Shown here in pieces: positions 35,443-44,492 of a DNA stretch of 45,936 bases. Source of the stretch: Crenothrix sp. D3 (GTDB taxonomy: Bacteria; Pseudomonadota; Gammaproteobacteria; Methylococcales; Methylomonadaceae); NCBI GenBank assembly GCA_002134785.1, contig MBQZ01000021.1, positions 1 to 45,936 of the forward strand. Direction: 5' to 3'. The notes under the pieces are model-generated. The model ran no database searches, was not told the origin of the DNA, and was given only the letters and a program-made list of their open reading frames with translations. The number at the start of each line of letters is the position of its first letter. The stretch's first letter is position 1. Made by a program: the position numbers and the translations under genes.

Positions 35443-36465
35443 TTAGCCAACAGAAAATGCCGTTACCTCCCTTTTTAACCAATACTCACTGGCTAATTGG
35501 TGTGCGTGTTCTTGGTTATCAGCTTTACCTAATAGTTTTAATGCGATGGCGGCGGTGCCAATGATAGTGGCTTCGGCAAAATCATCGTGGATTTTACCTT
35601 GCCAAAGTAAAGCCAGTTGCTCAGGGTCGAGTTGTTCGGCTTTGACATGACGGCGGGCAAATAAGGCTGGCCACAATTCATCGGAGAGTTCGCCGTTATG
35701 GACGCTTTGTACTAAACAATCTACGTCTGGGTTGCGTTCGGTTTCGCCGCCTTCGCCTTTTAATACCGCGCTGTCTAATCGTAGTAAGGCAGAGGCTTGT
35801 TGATGAACGGAACGGTAACTGGGATGAAAAATACCTTGAATGCTGTAATCAGCATTAAATGGATTTAATAACCTTACCAGCGTGTGTACAGGTGAACGTA
35901 AGCCTAAAATCGGGCGTAGTTCAATCATTTCACTGAGTTTTGGGCAAAAATGCTCCAATGAGATATAACTAAATCGCCGTTGCTCAAGTTGTTGTTGGGC
36001 TTCTTGTAGTGAAGTAGCAGGCTGTATCCCTAAGTAGGGCAGTACGTTTGCCGTGTATAGTCTGCCTGCGGTATGCCCTTCTGAGCCGTGCATTAATACG
36101 CGTATACCGTTTTCTGCTAGTAATAAAGCGGACAATAAGAACCACGGTAAATGCCGCCGTTTGCCTGCATACGATGACCAATCTAAATCAACGTGGGTTG
36201 ATAACGCATCATGATGAAACGACTCACAGGCAGCTTGAACAAAACCAGCTAATTCTTCGGGTGTTTCTTCTTTAACACGCATAAGCATAAGAAACGCGCC
36301 TAGCTGTATCGGTAATACTTCATTCGCTAAAATCATGCGCATAGCACGGTGGGCTTCTTCTTGTGTAAGTGGGCGTGAGCCTTTTTTACCTTTGCCTAGG
36401 ATGCGAATAATGTCGGCAAACGGATGTTCTGGGTGTGGCGTTTGTTCGTGGTGCGTTAAGTTCAT
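35443..36465 (-). CDS. ybiB: YbiB/TrpD2-type protein (glycosyltransferase-3 fold)
   Basis: The 340-residue protein has the anthranilate-phosphoribosyltransferase fold: helical N-domain (TQEEAHRAMRMILANEVLPIQLGAFLMLMRVKEET) and catalytic-like core. The GTGGD phosphate loop of true TrpD is replaced by LMHGSEGHTAGR. This is the mark of the TrpD2/YbiB group, which does not make tryptophan and, in E. coli, binds nucleic acid and is under LexA control. The start overlaps the end of cyoE by 4 bases. Confidence 0.85.
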   Translation of the reverse strand: MNLTHHEQTPHPEHPFADIIRILGKGKKGSRPLTQEEAHRAMRMILANEVLPIQLGAFLMLMRVKEETPEELAGFVQAACESFHHDALSTHVDLDWSSYAGKRRHLPWFLLSALLLAENGIRVLMHGSEGHTAGRLYTANVLPYLGIQPATSLQEAQQQLEQRRFSYISLEHFCPKLSEMIELRPILGLRSPVHTLVRLLNPFNADYSIQGIFHPSYRSVHQQASALLRLDSAVLKGEGGETERNPDVDCLVQSVHNGELSDELWPALFARRHVKAEQLDPEQLALLWQGKIHDDFAEATIIGTAAIALKLLGKADNQEHAHQLASEYWLKREVTAFSVG

Positions 36466-37361
36466 AGAGTAAACCTAAAGTAATGGTCAATTAACAAGGC
36501 GGCGAACAGAATCGTGATGTAAACAATGGAATACCAGAAAGTCGCCATCGCCGTTTTTTTATCCTTATGACGCATCATTAATAAGGCGTAATAAATAAAT
36601 CCTAAGCCTAAAGGCACGACGGTTGCCAAATAAATCAAGCCGCTCATGCCTGTTAAATAAGGTAACAGGGTGACAATCAGTAATAACACACTGTAAAGTA
36701 AAATTTGTAACAGCGTGTGGTCAACGCCGTTAGTCACGGGCAACATCGGGATTCTAAAATCCTCATAGATTTTTTGGTATTTATCTTGTCTGGCAATGGC
36801 GAGTGGCCAAAAATGCGGTGGAGTCCAGACGAAAATAATCAGTACCAATAATAAAGCATAAGGATGAATTTCACCCGTAATCGCACACCAACCCAACAAA
36901 GGCGGCGTTGCACCAAACGCGCCACCGATAACAATATTTTGCGGCGACATTCTTTTTAAGTATTTGGTATAAACCACCGCATAACCAAACAAAGACAGAA
37001 ACGTAAGTAACGCGGTCAGTTGATTGACTTTCACCATCAACACCACCATTGCAATAACACCTATCACAATAGCAAAGGTCATCACTTGCTTAGGCGTTAA
37101 ATAACCCATCGGTATCGGGCGGTGTGGGTTTAATTTTTTATCAATATCGCTATCAACAAAATGATTAATCGCCGCTGCCGAAGCCGCTGCCAGTGCAATA
37201 CCGATATTGGCATAAATCATGGTATCAATGGGTGGCAAGGCAGGCACAGCTAATAACATCCCCACCACAGCGGTAAAAATCATTTCTATCACGACATTTG
37301 ATTTACACAAATTGAGATAGCATTTCCAAGTGGGTGGACGGAGGGGGGCGGTGTTTGTCAT
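36462..37361 (-). CDS. cyoE: Protoheme IX farnesyltransferase (heme O synthase)
   Basis: The 299-residue UbiA-family membrane enzyme adds a farnesyl group to heme b for heme-copper oxidases. It has about nine helices, the aspartate-rich motif NHFVDSDIDKKLNPHRPIP and the second region YTKYLKRMSPQNIVIGGAFGATPPLLGW, then TPPHFWPLAI. The ctaB/cyoE name depends on the oxidase, and none is encoded here. It is translationally coupled to ybiB. Confidence 0.95.
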   Translation of the reverse strand: MTNTAPLRPPTWKCYLNLCKSNVVIEMIFTAVVGMLLAVPALPPIDTMIYANIGIALAAASAAAINHFVDSDIDKKLNPHRPIPMGYLTPKQVMTFAIVIGVIAMVVLMVKVNQLTALLTFLSLFGYAVVYTKYLKRMSPQNIVIGGAFGATPPLLGWCAITGEIHPYALLLVLIIFVWTPPHFWPLAIARQDKYQKIYEDFRIPMLPVTNGVDHTLLQILLYSVLLLIVTLLPYLTGMSGLIYLATVVPLGLGFIYYALLMMRHKDKKTAMATFWYSIVYITILFAALLIDHYFRFTL

Positions 37362-37441
37362 TGTTCAATAAATTCCAACTTTTTGATTATTCTATAGAAT
37401 ACAGTGAACTATCCATTTTTGAAATAGCCTCGTCGATTGAG

Positions 37442-38221
37442 CTAACGGTCATAACCTATCGCATCGACATTAAAACTTTCACCGCAGCGATTATTAAAAC
37501 TCTCAGGGGCTTGTTGAATTAACACGGCTAACGTCATGTTGTCTGGAATTTGTTTGGGCAGGTTAACAAAGACATCCACTAAATTGCCTTGTTTATCACA
37601 GCCTAGACTTAAGCGTTTACTGGCATTTTTACCTAACGAGTTATCCACATTTTTAAAAAATTCGGCAGTGGCAACGGTTTTGCCTGTGTTTTTCTTCATA
37701 AATTCAGCGACACCTGCATCGTTAAATTCTTTCACCAAGCGTGTAGCGGTCGAAAAATAACCATCGGCATTCCAGTCCGTTTGACAAGTACCGTGTTTGT
37801 ACCATTCATGACGCTCTAAACAACTACCGACTGCGACGCTGGGCATAATTTCACTGAGATTTTTGACTGTTTCCGCTGTCATCGACAGGGGGGCATAATC
37901 ACAAAACGCTTGCGCGGGTTTTTTATACTGTCCACACAAACCATAGTCCACGCCACACTCGCGCTTATTAGGCCATAAACCATGTAGCGTAAAGTGAGAA
38001 GCCTGATAGACTGAGCTGTCAGTTATTTTGCATTCGGGTTTACCTCGGTGCGATTCACAAAAAGCGGGTTGCCAACTAACGGCTAATTTATAACTGTCTT
38101 CTTTGTTAGGCAGTTGACAACTGGAGTCTACCGCTTGATAGTAACGACGGGCGAGTGCTTGATGAGATACACAGGAAAAAGCCAACAGGCTAGCAATGAA
38201 ATACACACGGTTTTTTTGCAT
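37442..38221 (-). CDS. Ribonuclease T2 (secreted/periplasmic RNase I type)
   Basis: The 259-residue enzyme starts at ATG 38221 (GAGAG upstream) and has a signal peptide ending HQALA (about residue 24). Catalytic segments are FTLHGLWP (H80) and ERHEWYKHGTC (H138, E139, H143). It carries many cysteines, likely in disulfides, as expected for a periplasmic or secreted enzyme. It degrades RNA non-specifically to 3'-nucleotides through 2',3'-cyclic intermediates. Confidence 0.94.
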   Translation of the reverse strand: MQKNRVYFIASLLAFSCVSHQALARRYYQAVDSSCQLPNKEDSYKLAVSWQPAFCESHRGKPECKITDSSVYQASHFTLHGLWPNKRECGVDYGLCGQYKKPAQAFCDYAPLSMTAETVKNLSEIMPSVAVGSCLERHEWYKHGTCQTDWNADGYFSTATRLVKEFNDAGVAEFMKKNTGKTVATAEFFKNVDNSLGKNASKRLSLGCDKQGNLVDVFVNLPKQIPDNMTLAVLIQQAPESFNNRCGESFNVDAIGYDR

Positions 38222-38351
38222 GGTTAACTCTCTATTAAACGTCAAATTTTAAGAATTTTTCTTGTAATGGTAGCTTGCCATTACTGAACATAAGATACAA
38301 CCTTGAGTTGAATAAGACATCTCAGCTCAGTTTATTTAGCTTGGAGAAAAT

Positions 38352-38864
38352 ATGAATAAATTATTTATCATACTGCTGATGTTATTATCAGGATGCGTCA
38401 GTATGCCTGAGAATGTGCGTCCCGTTAATAATTTCAAAGTGGAAAAGTATTTGGGTAAATGGTATGAAATTGCCCGATTGGATCATTCATTTGAACGCGG
38501 TTTAACACGCATCACCGCTGATTACAGTATGCGTAGTGATGGTGGTCTTAAAATCATTAATCGCGGTTATTCAGCCAGCGAAAACAAATGGCAAGAAGCG
38601 GAAGGAAAGGCATATTTTGTCGGTGATCCTAGTCTAGCATATTTAAAAGTGTCTTTCTTTGGGCCATTTTATGGTGCTTACATCGTGTTTGAACTAGACC
38701 ACGAGAATTATCAATACTCACTGGTTTCTGGGCCAGATAAATCGTATTTTTGGATTTTAGCAAGAGAGCCGAAAATCAGAGAGGATATTAAACAGGTGCT
38801 AATTGCTAAAGCAGCTTCTTTAGGGTTTGATACTAAGAAATTGATTTTTGTGAGTCATGACTAA
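38352..38864 (+). CDS. blc: Outer-membrane lipoprotein, lipocalin Blc type
   Basis: The 170-residue precursor has a lipobox LLSGC (C15) and the lipocalin signature YLGKWYEIARLDHSFERGL at about 35-53, followed by an eight-stranded barrel pattern ending YFWILAREPKI. Blc binds fatty acids or lysophospholipids and is tied to envelope stress and starvation. It has its own promoter region and a TTGGAG ribosome site. Confidence 0.94.
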   Translation: MNKLFIILLMLLSGCVSMPENVRPVNNFKVEKYLGKWYEIARLDHSFERGLTRITADYSMRSDGGLKIINRGYSASENKWQEAEGKAYFVGDPSLAYLKVSFFGPFYGAYIVFELDHENYQYSLVSGPDKSYFWILAREPKIREDIKQVLIAKAASLGFDTKKLIFVSHD

Positions 38865-38879
38865 CAAAATTATTTTCGT

Positions 38880-38953
38880 AGGTTGGGTAGAGCGATAGCG
38901 AAACCCAAAATTCATCATGGTGTGTGTTGGGTTTCGTACCTCTACTCAACCTA
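38880..38953. repeat. Dispersed inverted repeat, TTTCGTACCTC family (copy B)
   Basis: GTAGGTTGGGTAGAGCGATA around 38879 mirrors TACCTCTACTCAACCTAC at 38936-38953, and AACCCAA/TTGGGTTTCG arms lie inside. The element fills the gap between blc and the flavin oxidase gene. Confidence 0.75.
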
Positions 38954-38963
38954 CACGCTACCG

Positions 38964-40406
38964 CTAAATCAACGGCAGCATTTTGTCTGGATTTAATATA
39001 CCGTTCGGATCAAACTGGCGTTTAATCGCTCGCATGAGTTCTATCGAATTGGCATCTAATTCTCTATCGACGAAATCCCGTTTTTCGATACCCACGCCGT
39101 GTTCACCTGACAGCGTACCGTTTAGCGTTAGCACTAGGGAAAAAATCTCATTCAAACAGGCGTGGGCTTTGTGGCTTTGTTCGGGATCATCTGGGTTTAA
39201 CAATAAATTAACGTGAATATTACCATTGCCTGCATGACCAAAATTCACAATCGGCAGTTGGTATTTTTTCGATAACTCATCTAAGCCAGTGATTAATGCC
39301 GACATTTCGGTGACAGGCACAACCACATCTTCATTGATTTTCTTCGGTGCAACTTTGCGTAATGCAGGAGATAGGGCTTTTCTAGTTTTCCACAAGGCGG
39401 CAACTTCCGCCTCCGTTTTTGCGAGGCGTATATCTAATAAACCTGAGTTACTGGCAGCGGCTATCACTTTTTCAGCGGCGAAGTCTAAGCCTTCGCGTTG
39501 ACCATCGACTTCTATCATTAACATTGCCCCCGCGTTTTCGGGCAAATCGGTTTCGGTGTAATCACGAATCATGTTGATGGCATTGCCATCAATAAATTCT
39601 AACGCACAAGGCACAACAGGTTGCGCCATGATGGCGGACACGGCTTTAGCAGCATCGGCGACACTGTTATAAATAGCGCGGAGGGTTTTTTTCGCTTCTG
39701 GTAAGGGGGTGAGTTTAAGCGTGGCTTCGGTGATAATTGCCAGCGTGCCTTCTGAACCAATGATTAAGCGCGTTAAGTCATAACCGACCACGCCTTTGCT
39801 GGTAAATACCCCGACTTTAATTTCTTTGCCTGCACCTGTGACAGCGCGTAAACCGAGAGTATTTTCACGCGGTGTGCCGTATTTAACTGCCTTCGGGCCT
39901 GCGGAGTTATAAGCTAAATTACCACCGACACTGCAAAACATCGCGCTAGTGGGATCAGGTGGCCAGAAAAAACCCTTCGCTTTAACGTAGTCTTGTACCT
40001 GTTGGTTGGTGATGCCTGTCTGCACGGTGATATAACGATTATCAGGCGAAAATTCCAGCACCTGCGTCATGCGTTCCATTGACATCACTACGCCATTGTG
40101 TAGCGGCACGGTCGCGCCTGTTGTGCCTGTGCCGCGCCCTCTAACGGTTAAGGCAATACCAAACTGATTACAGGCTTTAACCGCCGCCACCACTTGTTCA
40201 TGACGGGTGGGAAATACCACTGCTTGCGGTAATTGATGCAAACGGCTGTTGTCATAACCATACGCCCAGCAATCTTCTGGCGTGGTAAAGAGTGCTTGCT
40301 TGCTGAACGCGTCGCTCAGCAAGGCTAAAAAATCGGCGGGTAAATTAATCAAGGTATTCAAACACGGTGATGATTTGTTTAATATTAGGTTGCAAACGGG
40401 TGACAT
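38964..40406 (-). CDS. FAD-linked oxidase, GlcD / D-lactate dehydrogenase type
   Basis: The 480-residue flavoprotein has an N-terminal PCMH-type FAD domain (VFPTRHEQVVAAVKACNQFGIALTVRGRGTGTTGA, later SVGGNLAYNSAGPKAVKYG and LIIGSEGTLAIITEATLKL) and a C-terminal FAD-oxidase domain (FGHAGNGNIHVNLL, LSGEHGVGIEKRDF). It oxidises a 2-hydroxy acid such as glycolate or D-lactate; the exact substrate cannot be read. The chosen ATG start makes it overlap dolP by 62 bases. TTG codons at 40361 or 40352, near the dolP stop, are also possible starts. Confidence 0.9.
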   Translation of the reverse strand: MSPVCNLILNKSSPCLNTLINLPADFLALLSDAFSKQALFTTPEDCWAYGYDNSRLHQLPQAVVFPTRHEQVVAAVKACNQFGIALTVRGRGTGTTGATVPLHNGVVMSMERMTQVLEFSPDNRYITVQTGITNQQVQDYVKAKGFFWPPDPTSAMFCSVGGNLAYNSAGPKAVKYGTPRENTLGLRAVTGAGKEIKVGVFTSKGVVGYDLTRLIIGSEGTLAIITEATLKLTPLPEAKKTLRAIYNSVADAAKAVSAIMAQPVVPCALEFIDGNAINMIRDYTETDLPENAGAMLMIEVDGQREGLDFAAEKVIAAASNSGLLDIRLAKTEAEVAALWKTRKALSPALRKVAPKKINEDVVVPVTEMSALITGLDELSKKYQLPIVNFGHAGNGNIHVNLLLNPDDPEQSHKAHACLNEIFSLVLTLNGTLSGEHGVGIEKRDFVDRELDANSIELMRAIKRQFDPNGILNPDKMLPLI

Positions 40407-40929
40407 TAATCACCACATTGCCTTCTTCTCGAAATACGCGTCCCATTAAATAAACCACGCCGTCCTCGGTGACTACTTTAACCATCGCTGAATTAAAATT
40501 AGGCAACGTGTGAATTTGAGTCAGGGCGGCTTTAACGTCAGCGGCTAGCTGTTTGTCATTAGTGCGAGTTGCTTTATCAATAGGTTGTGCGATTGCTAAA
40601 CTATCCCGCACCATTTTGACATGAGGCGTGATGCTAACGATTTCCAGCACTTTGCTTTTAACGGTGTCATCAGGTACTTCACCCGTCACTAATACCAAGC
40701 CATTGTAGGCATTGATAACAATATGGCTTTGACCCAGCAACTCTTGGTTATCCTGTAATTTTTCGCGTGCGGTTTGCTCAATGTCTTTGTCGATGGCTAT
40801 CGCATCAGACGCACGGCGGTCGGTTGTTGTAAGGTATTGATTCTGCTCTGTGTCATCTATGGGAACTGTTTTACAACCGCTCAATAAAAAACTGTTTACT
40901 AGTAATATTAGCCATAAACGGTGACGCAT
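40345..40929 (-). CDS. dolP: Outer-membrane BON-domain lipoprotein DolP (YraP)
   Basis: The 194-residue precursor has a lipobox LLSGC (C19) and two BON domains (about 50-115 and 125-192; INAYNGLVLVTGEVPDD and VTEDGVVYLMGRVFREE). DolP binds anionic lipids in the outer membrane at the division site and supports barrel-assembly function. It follows diaA by 3 bases, the yraN-diaA-dolP order of E. coli, which supports the name. Confidence 0.93.
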   Translation of the reverse strand: MRHRLWLILLVNSFLLSGCKTVPIDDTEQNQYLTTTDRRASDAIAIDKDIEQTAREKLQDNQELLGQSHIVINAYNGLVLVTGEVPDDTVKSKVLEIVSITPHVKMVRDSLAIAQPIDKATRTNDKQLAADVKAALTQIHTLPNFNSAMVKVVTEDGVVYLMGRVFREEGNVVINVTRLQPNIKQIITVFEYLD

Positions 40930-40932
40930 GGG

Positions 40933-41520
40933 TTAGCCTCCAAATAATTGATGTTCAATTAAATCGCATAAGCAGTGAGTAATCAACACATGAGCTTCTT
41001 GTACGCGGGCGTTTGAATGCGAAGGCACACAAATCTCTATGTCAGTTTCATTAAGTAACGGGCTAAGCTGAATACCTTTATTACCCGATAACGCAACCAC
41101 CATCACGCCTTTATCGTGCGCCGCGCTAATGGCTTTGGTCATACTGGCAGTCGCGCCACTCTCGGTATAAAGCAGCAACACATCGCCGCTATCACCTAAG
41201 GCTCGCAGTTGTTTAGCGTAGACATCATCAAACGAATAATCATTGGCAATACCCGTAATGGTAGCAATATCAGTGCTTAATGGAATGACAGGCAATGACG
41301 GACGATCACGCTCAAATTGATTCAGCATCGACGAAGAAAACAACTGTACACAAGTTGCCGAACGTCCATTACCACAACACAATATTTTTTTATCAGCCAA
41401 TAAGGCGGCAACCAGCCCTTGTGCGGCATCTTCAATAATCTCGCTCAAATTAGTCATCATATATTGATGAATTTGAATGTGATCGGTGAAATGATTAATG
41501 ATTCGTTCTTGTAGGCTCAT
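40933..41520 (-). CDS. diaA: DiaA-type SIS-domain protein (DnaA initiator-associating)
   Basis: The 195-residue phosphoheptose-isomerase-like protein has the SIS phosphosugar pocket (KKILCCGNGRSATCVQLFSS; LLLYTESGATASM) and ends ITHCLCDLIEHQLFGG. In E. coli DiaA binds DnaA as a tetramer and stimulates initiation. The synteny with yraN and dolP favours DiaA over GmhA. CGNGRS in place of CGNGGS is the usual DiaA-side variation. Its presence about 19 kb from oriC is notable but may be chance. Confidence 0.93.
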   Translation of the reverse strand: MSLQERIINHFTDHIQIHQYMMTNLSEIIEDAAQGLVAALLADKKILCCGNGRSATCVQLFSSSMLNQFERDRPSLPVIPLSTDIATITGIANDYSFDDVYAKQLRALGDSGDVLLLYTESGATASMTKAISAAHDKGVMVVALSGNKGIQLSPLLNETDIEICVPSHSNARVQEAHVLITHCLCDLIEHQLFGG

Positions 41521-41538
41521 AGCGAGAAAGTTGGAAAG

Positions 41539-41904
41539 TTAAAAAGCGTTTTGTATCCAGTCTATGTTGCCCTTACCCGACAAGGCAACTACATCAAAGC
41601 GTATCAGTGGATTCATTTTTTGAGTCGATAAATAAACCTGCGTTGCCGCGATTAATCGCAATTGCTTACTGCGCGTGACGCTCTCCGCTGCACTGCCGTA
41701 TTTATCCGTTTGCCGAAACCGCACCTCAACAATCACCAGCGTTTCTTTATCCGTCATGATTAAATCGAGTTCACCTTGTTTGCAATGAAAATTGCGCGTA
41801 ACAGGTTTTAGCCCTTTTTTTAGCAGAAAGTCGAATGCTTGTTGTTCCGCTGTTTCGCCACGCAATAAATGCGCAGCTTTAGTTTTAAGTTCAGAAAATA
41901 ACAC
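41539..41904 (-). CDS. yraN: YraN, UPF0102 family (putative endonuclease fold)
   Basis: The 121 residues have the UPF0102 pattern GETAEQQAFDFLLKKGLKPVTRNF, CKQGELDLIMTDKETLVIVEVRFRQ and YGSAAESVTRSKQLRL, a PD-(D/E)XK-like fold. Its role is unknown. It starts at GTG 41904 and stands directly upstream of diaA. lpoA (yraM), which precedes yraN in enterics, is absent. Confidence 0.93.
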   Translation of the reverse strand: MLFSELKTKAAHLLRGETAEQQAFDFLLKKGLKPVTRNFHCKQGELDLIMTDKETLVIVEVRFRQTDKYGSAAESVTRSKQLRLIAATQVYLSTQKMNPLIRFDVVALSGKGNIDWIQNAF

Positions 41905-41908
41905 GCGC

Positions 41909-42157
41909 TTAGGATTGGTAATTATCTAGCCAATCATCGGAATGCAGATTCTCTTCATAGCTTTCACTGTATTCGCTATCGCCACGATAGCCTTCAGCGA
42001 TAAATAACGATAAATCTGAACGTAAAATTGCCAACGCATCATCCAACTGCTTAGCCGCTTCTAAGTCAAAATTAGGCGCGAGCGTTGTCGCACTGTGATG
42101 TATCAAGACATCATAAAGTAGTTTCGCCTGATCTTCTGTGTATTGTGGATTATTCAT
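41909..42157 (-). CDS. Small acidic protein of unknown function
   Basis: The 82-residue soluble protein is helical at the start (YTEDQAKLLYDVLIHHSAT, AAKQLDDALAILRSDLSLF) and very acidic at the end (GDSEYSESYEENLHSDDWLDNYQS). I do not recognise the family. It starts with ATG and ends 4 bases before yraN, occupying the place of lpoA, so it is probably co-transcribed with yraN-diaA-dolP. Confidence 0.65.
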   Translation of the reverse strand: MNNPQYTEDQAKLLYDVLIHHSATTLAPNFDLEAAKQLDDALAILRSDLSLFIAEGYRGDSEYSESYEENLHSDDWLDNYQS

Positions 42158-42329
42158 TAATAATTGCCTAGTGAGTGTTTGCTATAAAACCCGTCATTCT
42201 AGTGGGGAGCTGGTTTTATAGCAAATACCTAAGCGTGATTCATCATGCCATAGAGGCATTGCAATACAAACTTAGCCACAAGATAAATTGTTCTCTGGCT
42301 TGTTTGTCTTCGGGGGGGGCTTTAGTCTC

Positions 42330-42397
42330 AGTTTGGTAGGAGGGGTAGAACGTATCGCGATTGATGGGCTTCGTACCTCAGCCCATCCTATCGTGCT
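42330..42397. repeat. Dispersed repeat, GAGGTACGAA family (copy C), overlapping a gene end
   Basis: GATGGGC (42364-42370) and GCCCATC (42381-42387) form a hairpin around TTCGTACCTCA. The stretch 42368-42397 is nearly the exact complement of 25456-25486. It provides the last codons and the stop of the GHKL-nuclease gene. The gap 42158-42387 holds this repeat and no gene. Confidence 0.8.
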
Positions 42398-44355
42398 TTA
42401 TCGAAAGAAGTTTTAATGCCTTTGGTAAATTCGGCATATTTTTCTTTAAGATGCGTCACAGCATCTTCTCTTTCAATATTGTAATCAAGCTGATTTCTAA
42501 TAAATTCCAGTCGATGTTTATTTTCACGAATAACCTCTGACCACGTTTTTATCCATATCATTAGTCCATCCCTTTTATAAAGCAGTCCACTTTCATTCTC
42601 ATGTTGTTTTAATTCTTCTTGTGCAAAATCATCTATATCATTAGAAATAATCCAAAAATTCCAGCGAGTATTAATATTTCTGAAACGCTCATCTTTGGCA
42701 ACAGCAAAGGCATATTTCTTTATTTGTCTGATTTCATCGTCCCCTATATTAACCTTTGGGGCTTTAAGCTCAACAACTAAATGCTCTAATTCTTCTTTGT
42801 GATTACGAGGAATTGCTTTGGAAAGCATTAAATCAACTATTCCGCGTGAACCATCAATTAATGTCACGGGGCTATCAATAACAATATCTTTATTTATCAA
42901 TTCACAGTGTTTTTTTAATACTGTAGTTAACGATTTATCACTTACTGATAAACTAAATTCATCGCCAAATATCCAAGTATTTTCAGCTAGAATTTTATGT
43001 AATTGACTTCTTTCTTTAAAGTGTTTTTTAGCCTCAGTATCAAATAGCAATTCTTCCAAACCTGCTATAAATTTAAGTCTTTCTGCAACTAATGCAGATG
43101 CGCTAATAATTGATGTCAATGAGGTTTCTTTTAATAGCTCAGCAAACTGATTACGTTTTTCATTGGATAAATTTAAAACTTCTTCAATAATGGTTTGTAG
43201 CTCTTCTGGATTTTTCTCTATGGCTTGTTTTAACATTCTAAGCTGAAACTTTTTACCCTTTTTATCATTTATATCAAAACTTGGTAAATTACGCTTGATA
43301 TTAACTGCGACAATATCAAACATTTTTCTTTCAGCTTCTTCTACTGGATTGAGAGCTTCATTTTCATAGGGGTATATTTTTTCTTCCTTCCATTTTTCCA
43401 GTTCTGCTTGGCAGTCCGCAAGTCTTCTATCAAAAAAATAAGTTTGTAAGGTCGATAGTGTATTGTCCACCAGTGACTTTAAAGGATCTAATTCAGGAAA
43501 TGCCAGTAAGTTATCAATTTGTAAATCTTCAATAAGCGATGATTTTAAAAAAGCAGAAAATGAAAATTCACCGCCAACTTTAAATCGTCCTCGGTAGTTT
43601 TCTAAAGCAAATCCTTTTGAATCGCAAAACAATAATTCCTTATTATCTAACTGTGAATTATTCCATTCTAAAACCCTCAATTCAACTGCATGATTAACAT
43701 CGTTATATTCAATATTGTTAAGAGGGATTGTTTTATCATTTTTAATAAAATCGTTTAATTCTATTTTTTCACCATTTAAAAAAATTATCACGGATGGATA
43801 TTTTATTAAATAGATGGCGAAAATAGAAATCAGTTTTTTTAATTTTGATTCATTTATATGTCCTGATTTTTTATTTATTTCTGAAATAGAAACTTCAATA
43901 CCAGATGTTTTTTTATCAGATTCAATTTCGTTCGAAACGCTAAAGTCATTCAGTTCATCTGCATGGCATTCTATTTGATACTCAAAAAAACGATTATCCT
44001 TTTTATAAACAACTTTCCAAACAACTACCCTGCCGATTGCAAACGCTTTGAATCTACCTTGACCTTCTTTGCCATGTAAAAAGCGTTCTTTGATTGTTTT
44101 ATCTCTTCCTTTTTTCCATGACCCACCTAAAGAACCAAACAAACTTTCTATTTGTGTATATTCAATGCCATCGCCATTATCTCTAACAATAACTTCGGTT
44201 AGTCCTTGTTCCGTCTCATTAAAAAATACCTCGACTTTATCGGCATCGGCATCTAACGCATTCCATATAAGCTCGGACAAAGCATTAACTGGATTTGCTT
44301 TTGCTAATTTAGAAATATGGTCTTTTTGTACGGTAAGTTTGAAGTTTTTTGACAT
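42388..44355 (-). CDS. GHKL ATPase fused to a PD-(D/E)XK-like nuclease domain; possible defence protein
   Basis: The 655-residue soluble protein has an N-terminal HSP90/MutL/MORC-type ATPase domain: N-box LSELIWNALDADADKV (E28, N32, D35), G1-box VRDNGDGI (59-63), LGGSWKKG and the lid motif GKEGQG (95-100). A helical middle part with coiled-coil tendency follows (about 310-440). The C-terminal domain (about 445-600) has LHKILAENTWIFGDEFSLS, GIVDLMLSK (D508) and VVELKAPK (E529, K531), the pattern of Shedu/DUF4263-type nucleases. Base composition is clearly more AT-rich than the neighbours, suggesting transfer. It has no partner gene in an operon. DNA cleavage controlled by ATP is an inference from domains; a phage-defence role is likewise inferred. 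Confidence 0.85.
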   Translation of the reverse strand: MSKNFKLTVQKDHISKLAKANPVNALSELIWNALDADADKVEVFFNETEQGLTEVIVRDNGDGIEYTQIESLFGSLGGSWKKGRDKTIKERFLHGKEGQGRFKAFAIGRVVVWKVVYKKDNRFFEYQIECHADELNDFSVSNEIESDKKTSGIEVSISEINKKSGHINESKLKKLISIFAIYLIKYPSVIIFLNGEKIELNDFIKNDKTIPLNNIEYNDVNHAVELRVLEWNNSQLDNKELLFCDSKGFALENYRGRFKVGGEFSFSAFLKSSLIEDLQIDNLLAFPELDPLKSLVDNTLSTLQTYFFDRRLADCQAELEKWKEEKIYPYENEALNPVEEAERKMFDIVAVNIKRNLPSFDINDKKGKKFQLRMLKQAIEKNPEELQTIIEEVLNLSNEKRNQFAELLKETSLTSIISASALVAERLKFIAGLEELLFDTEAKKHFKERSQLHKILAENTWIFGDEFSLSVSDKSLTTVLKKHCELINKDIVIDSPVTLIDGSRGIVDLMLSKAIPRNHKEELEHLVVELKAPKVNIGDDEIRQIKKYAFAVAKDERFRNINTRWNFWIISNDIDDFAQEELKQHENESGLLYKRDGLMIWIKTWSEVIRENKHRLEFIRNQLDYNIEREDAVTHLKEKYAEFTKGIKTSFDKAR

Positions 44356-44492
44356 TGGAATAATAAGAGCTTGTAAATTTCAGCGCGTGAGCAATTTTAC
44401 ATGAATGACAAGGTTAACACCATGCGACCGACTCAGCCTATCCCGTGGCACTGACATTTGTTGGGTTGTGAAAGAGTCGTATAAATCTAACA

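Noticed and set aside
44451..44490. Sigma-70 promoter for the C4-like RNA (TATAAA at 44480 with TTTGTT 17 bases upstream)
   Set aside because: The -10 is plausible but the -35 is poor; position alone is not enough to call it.
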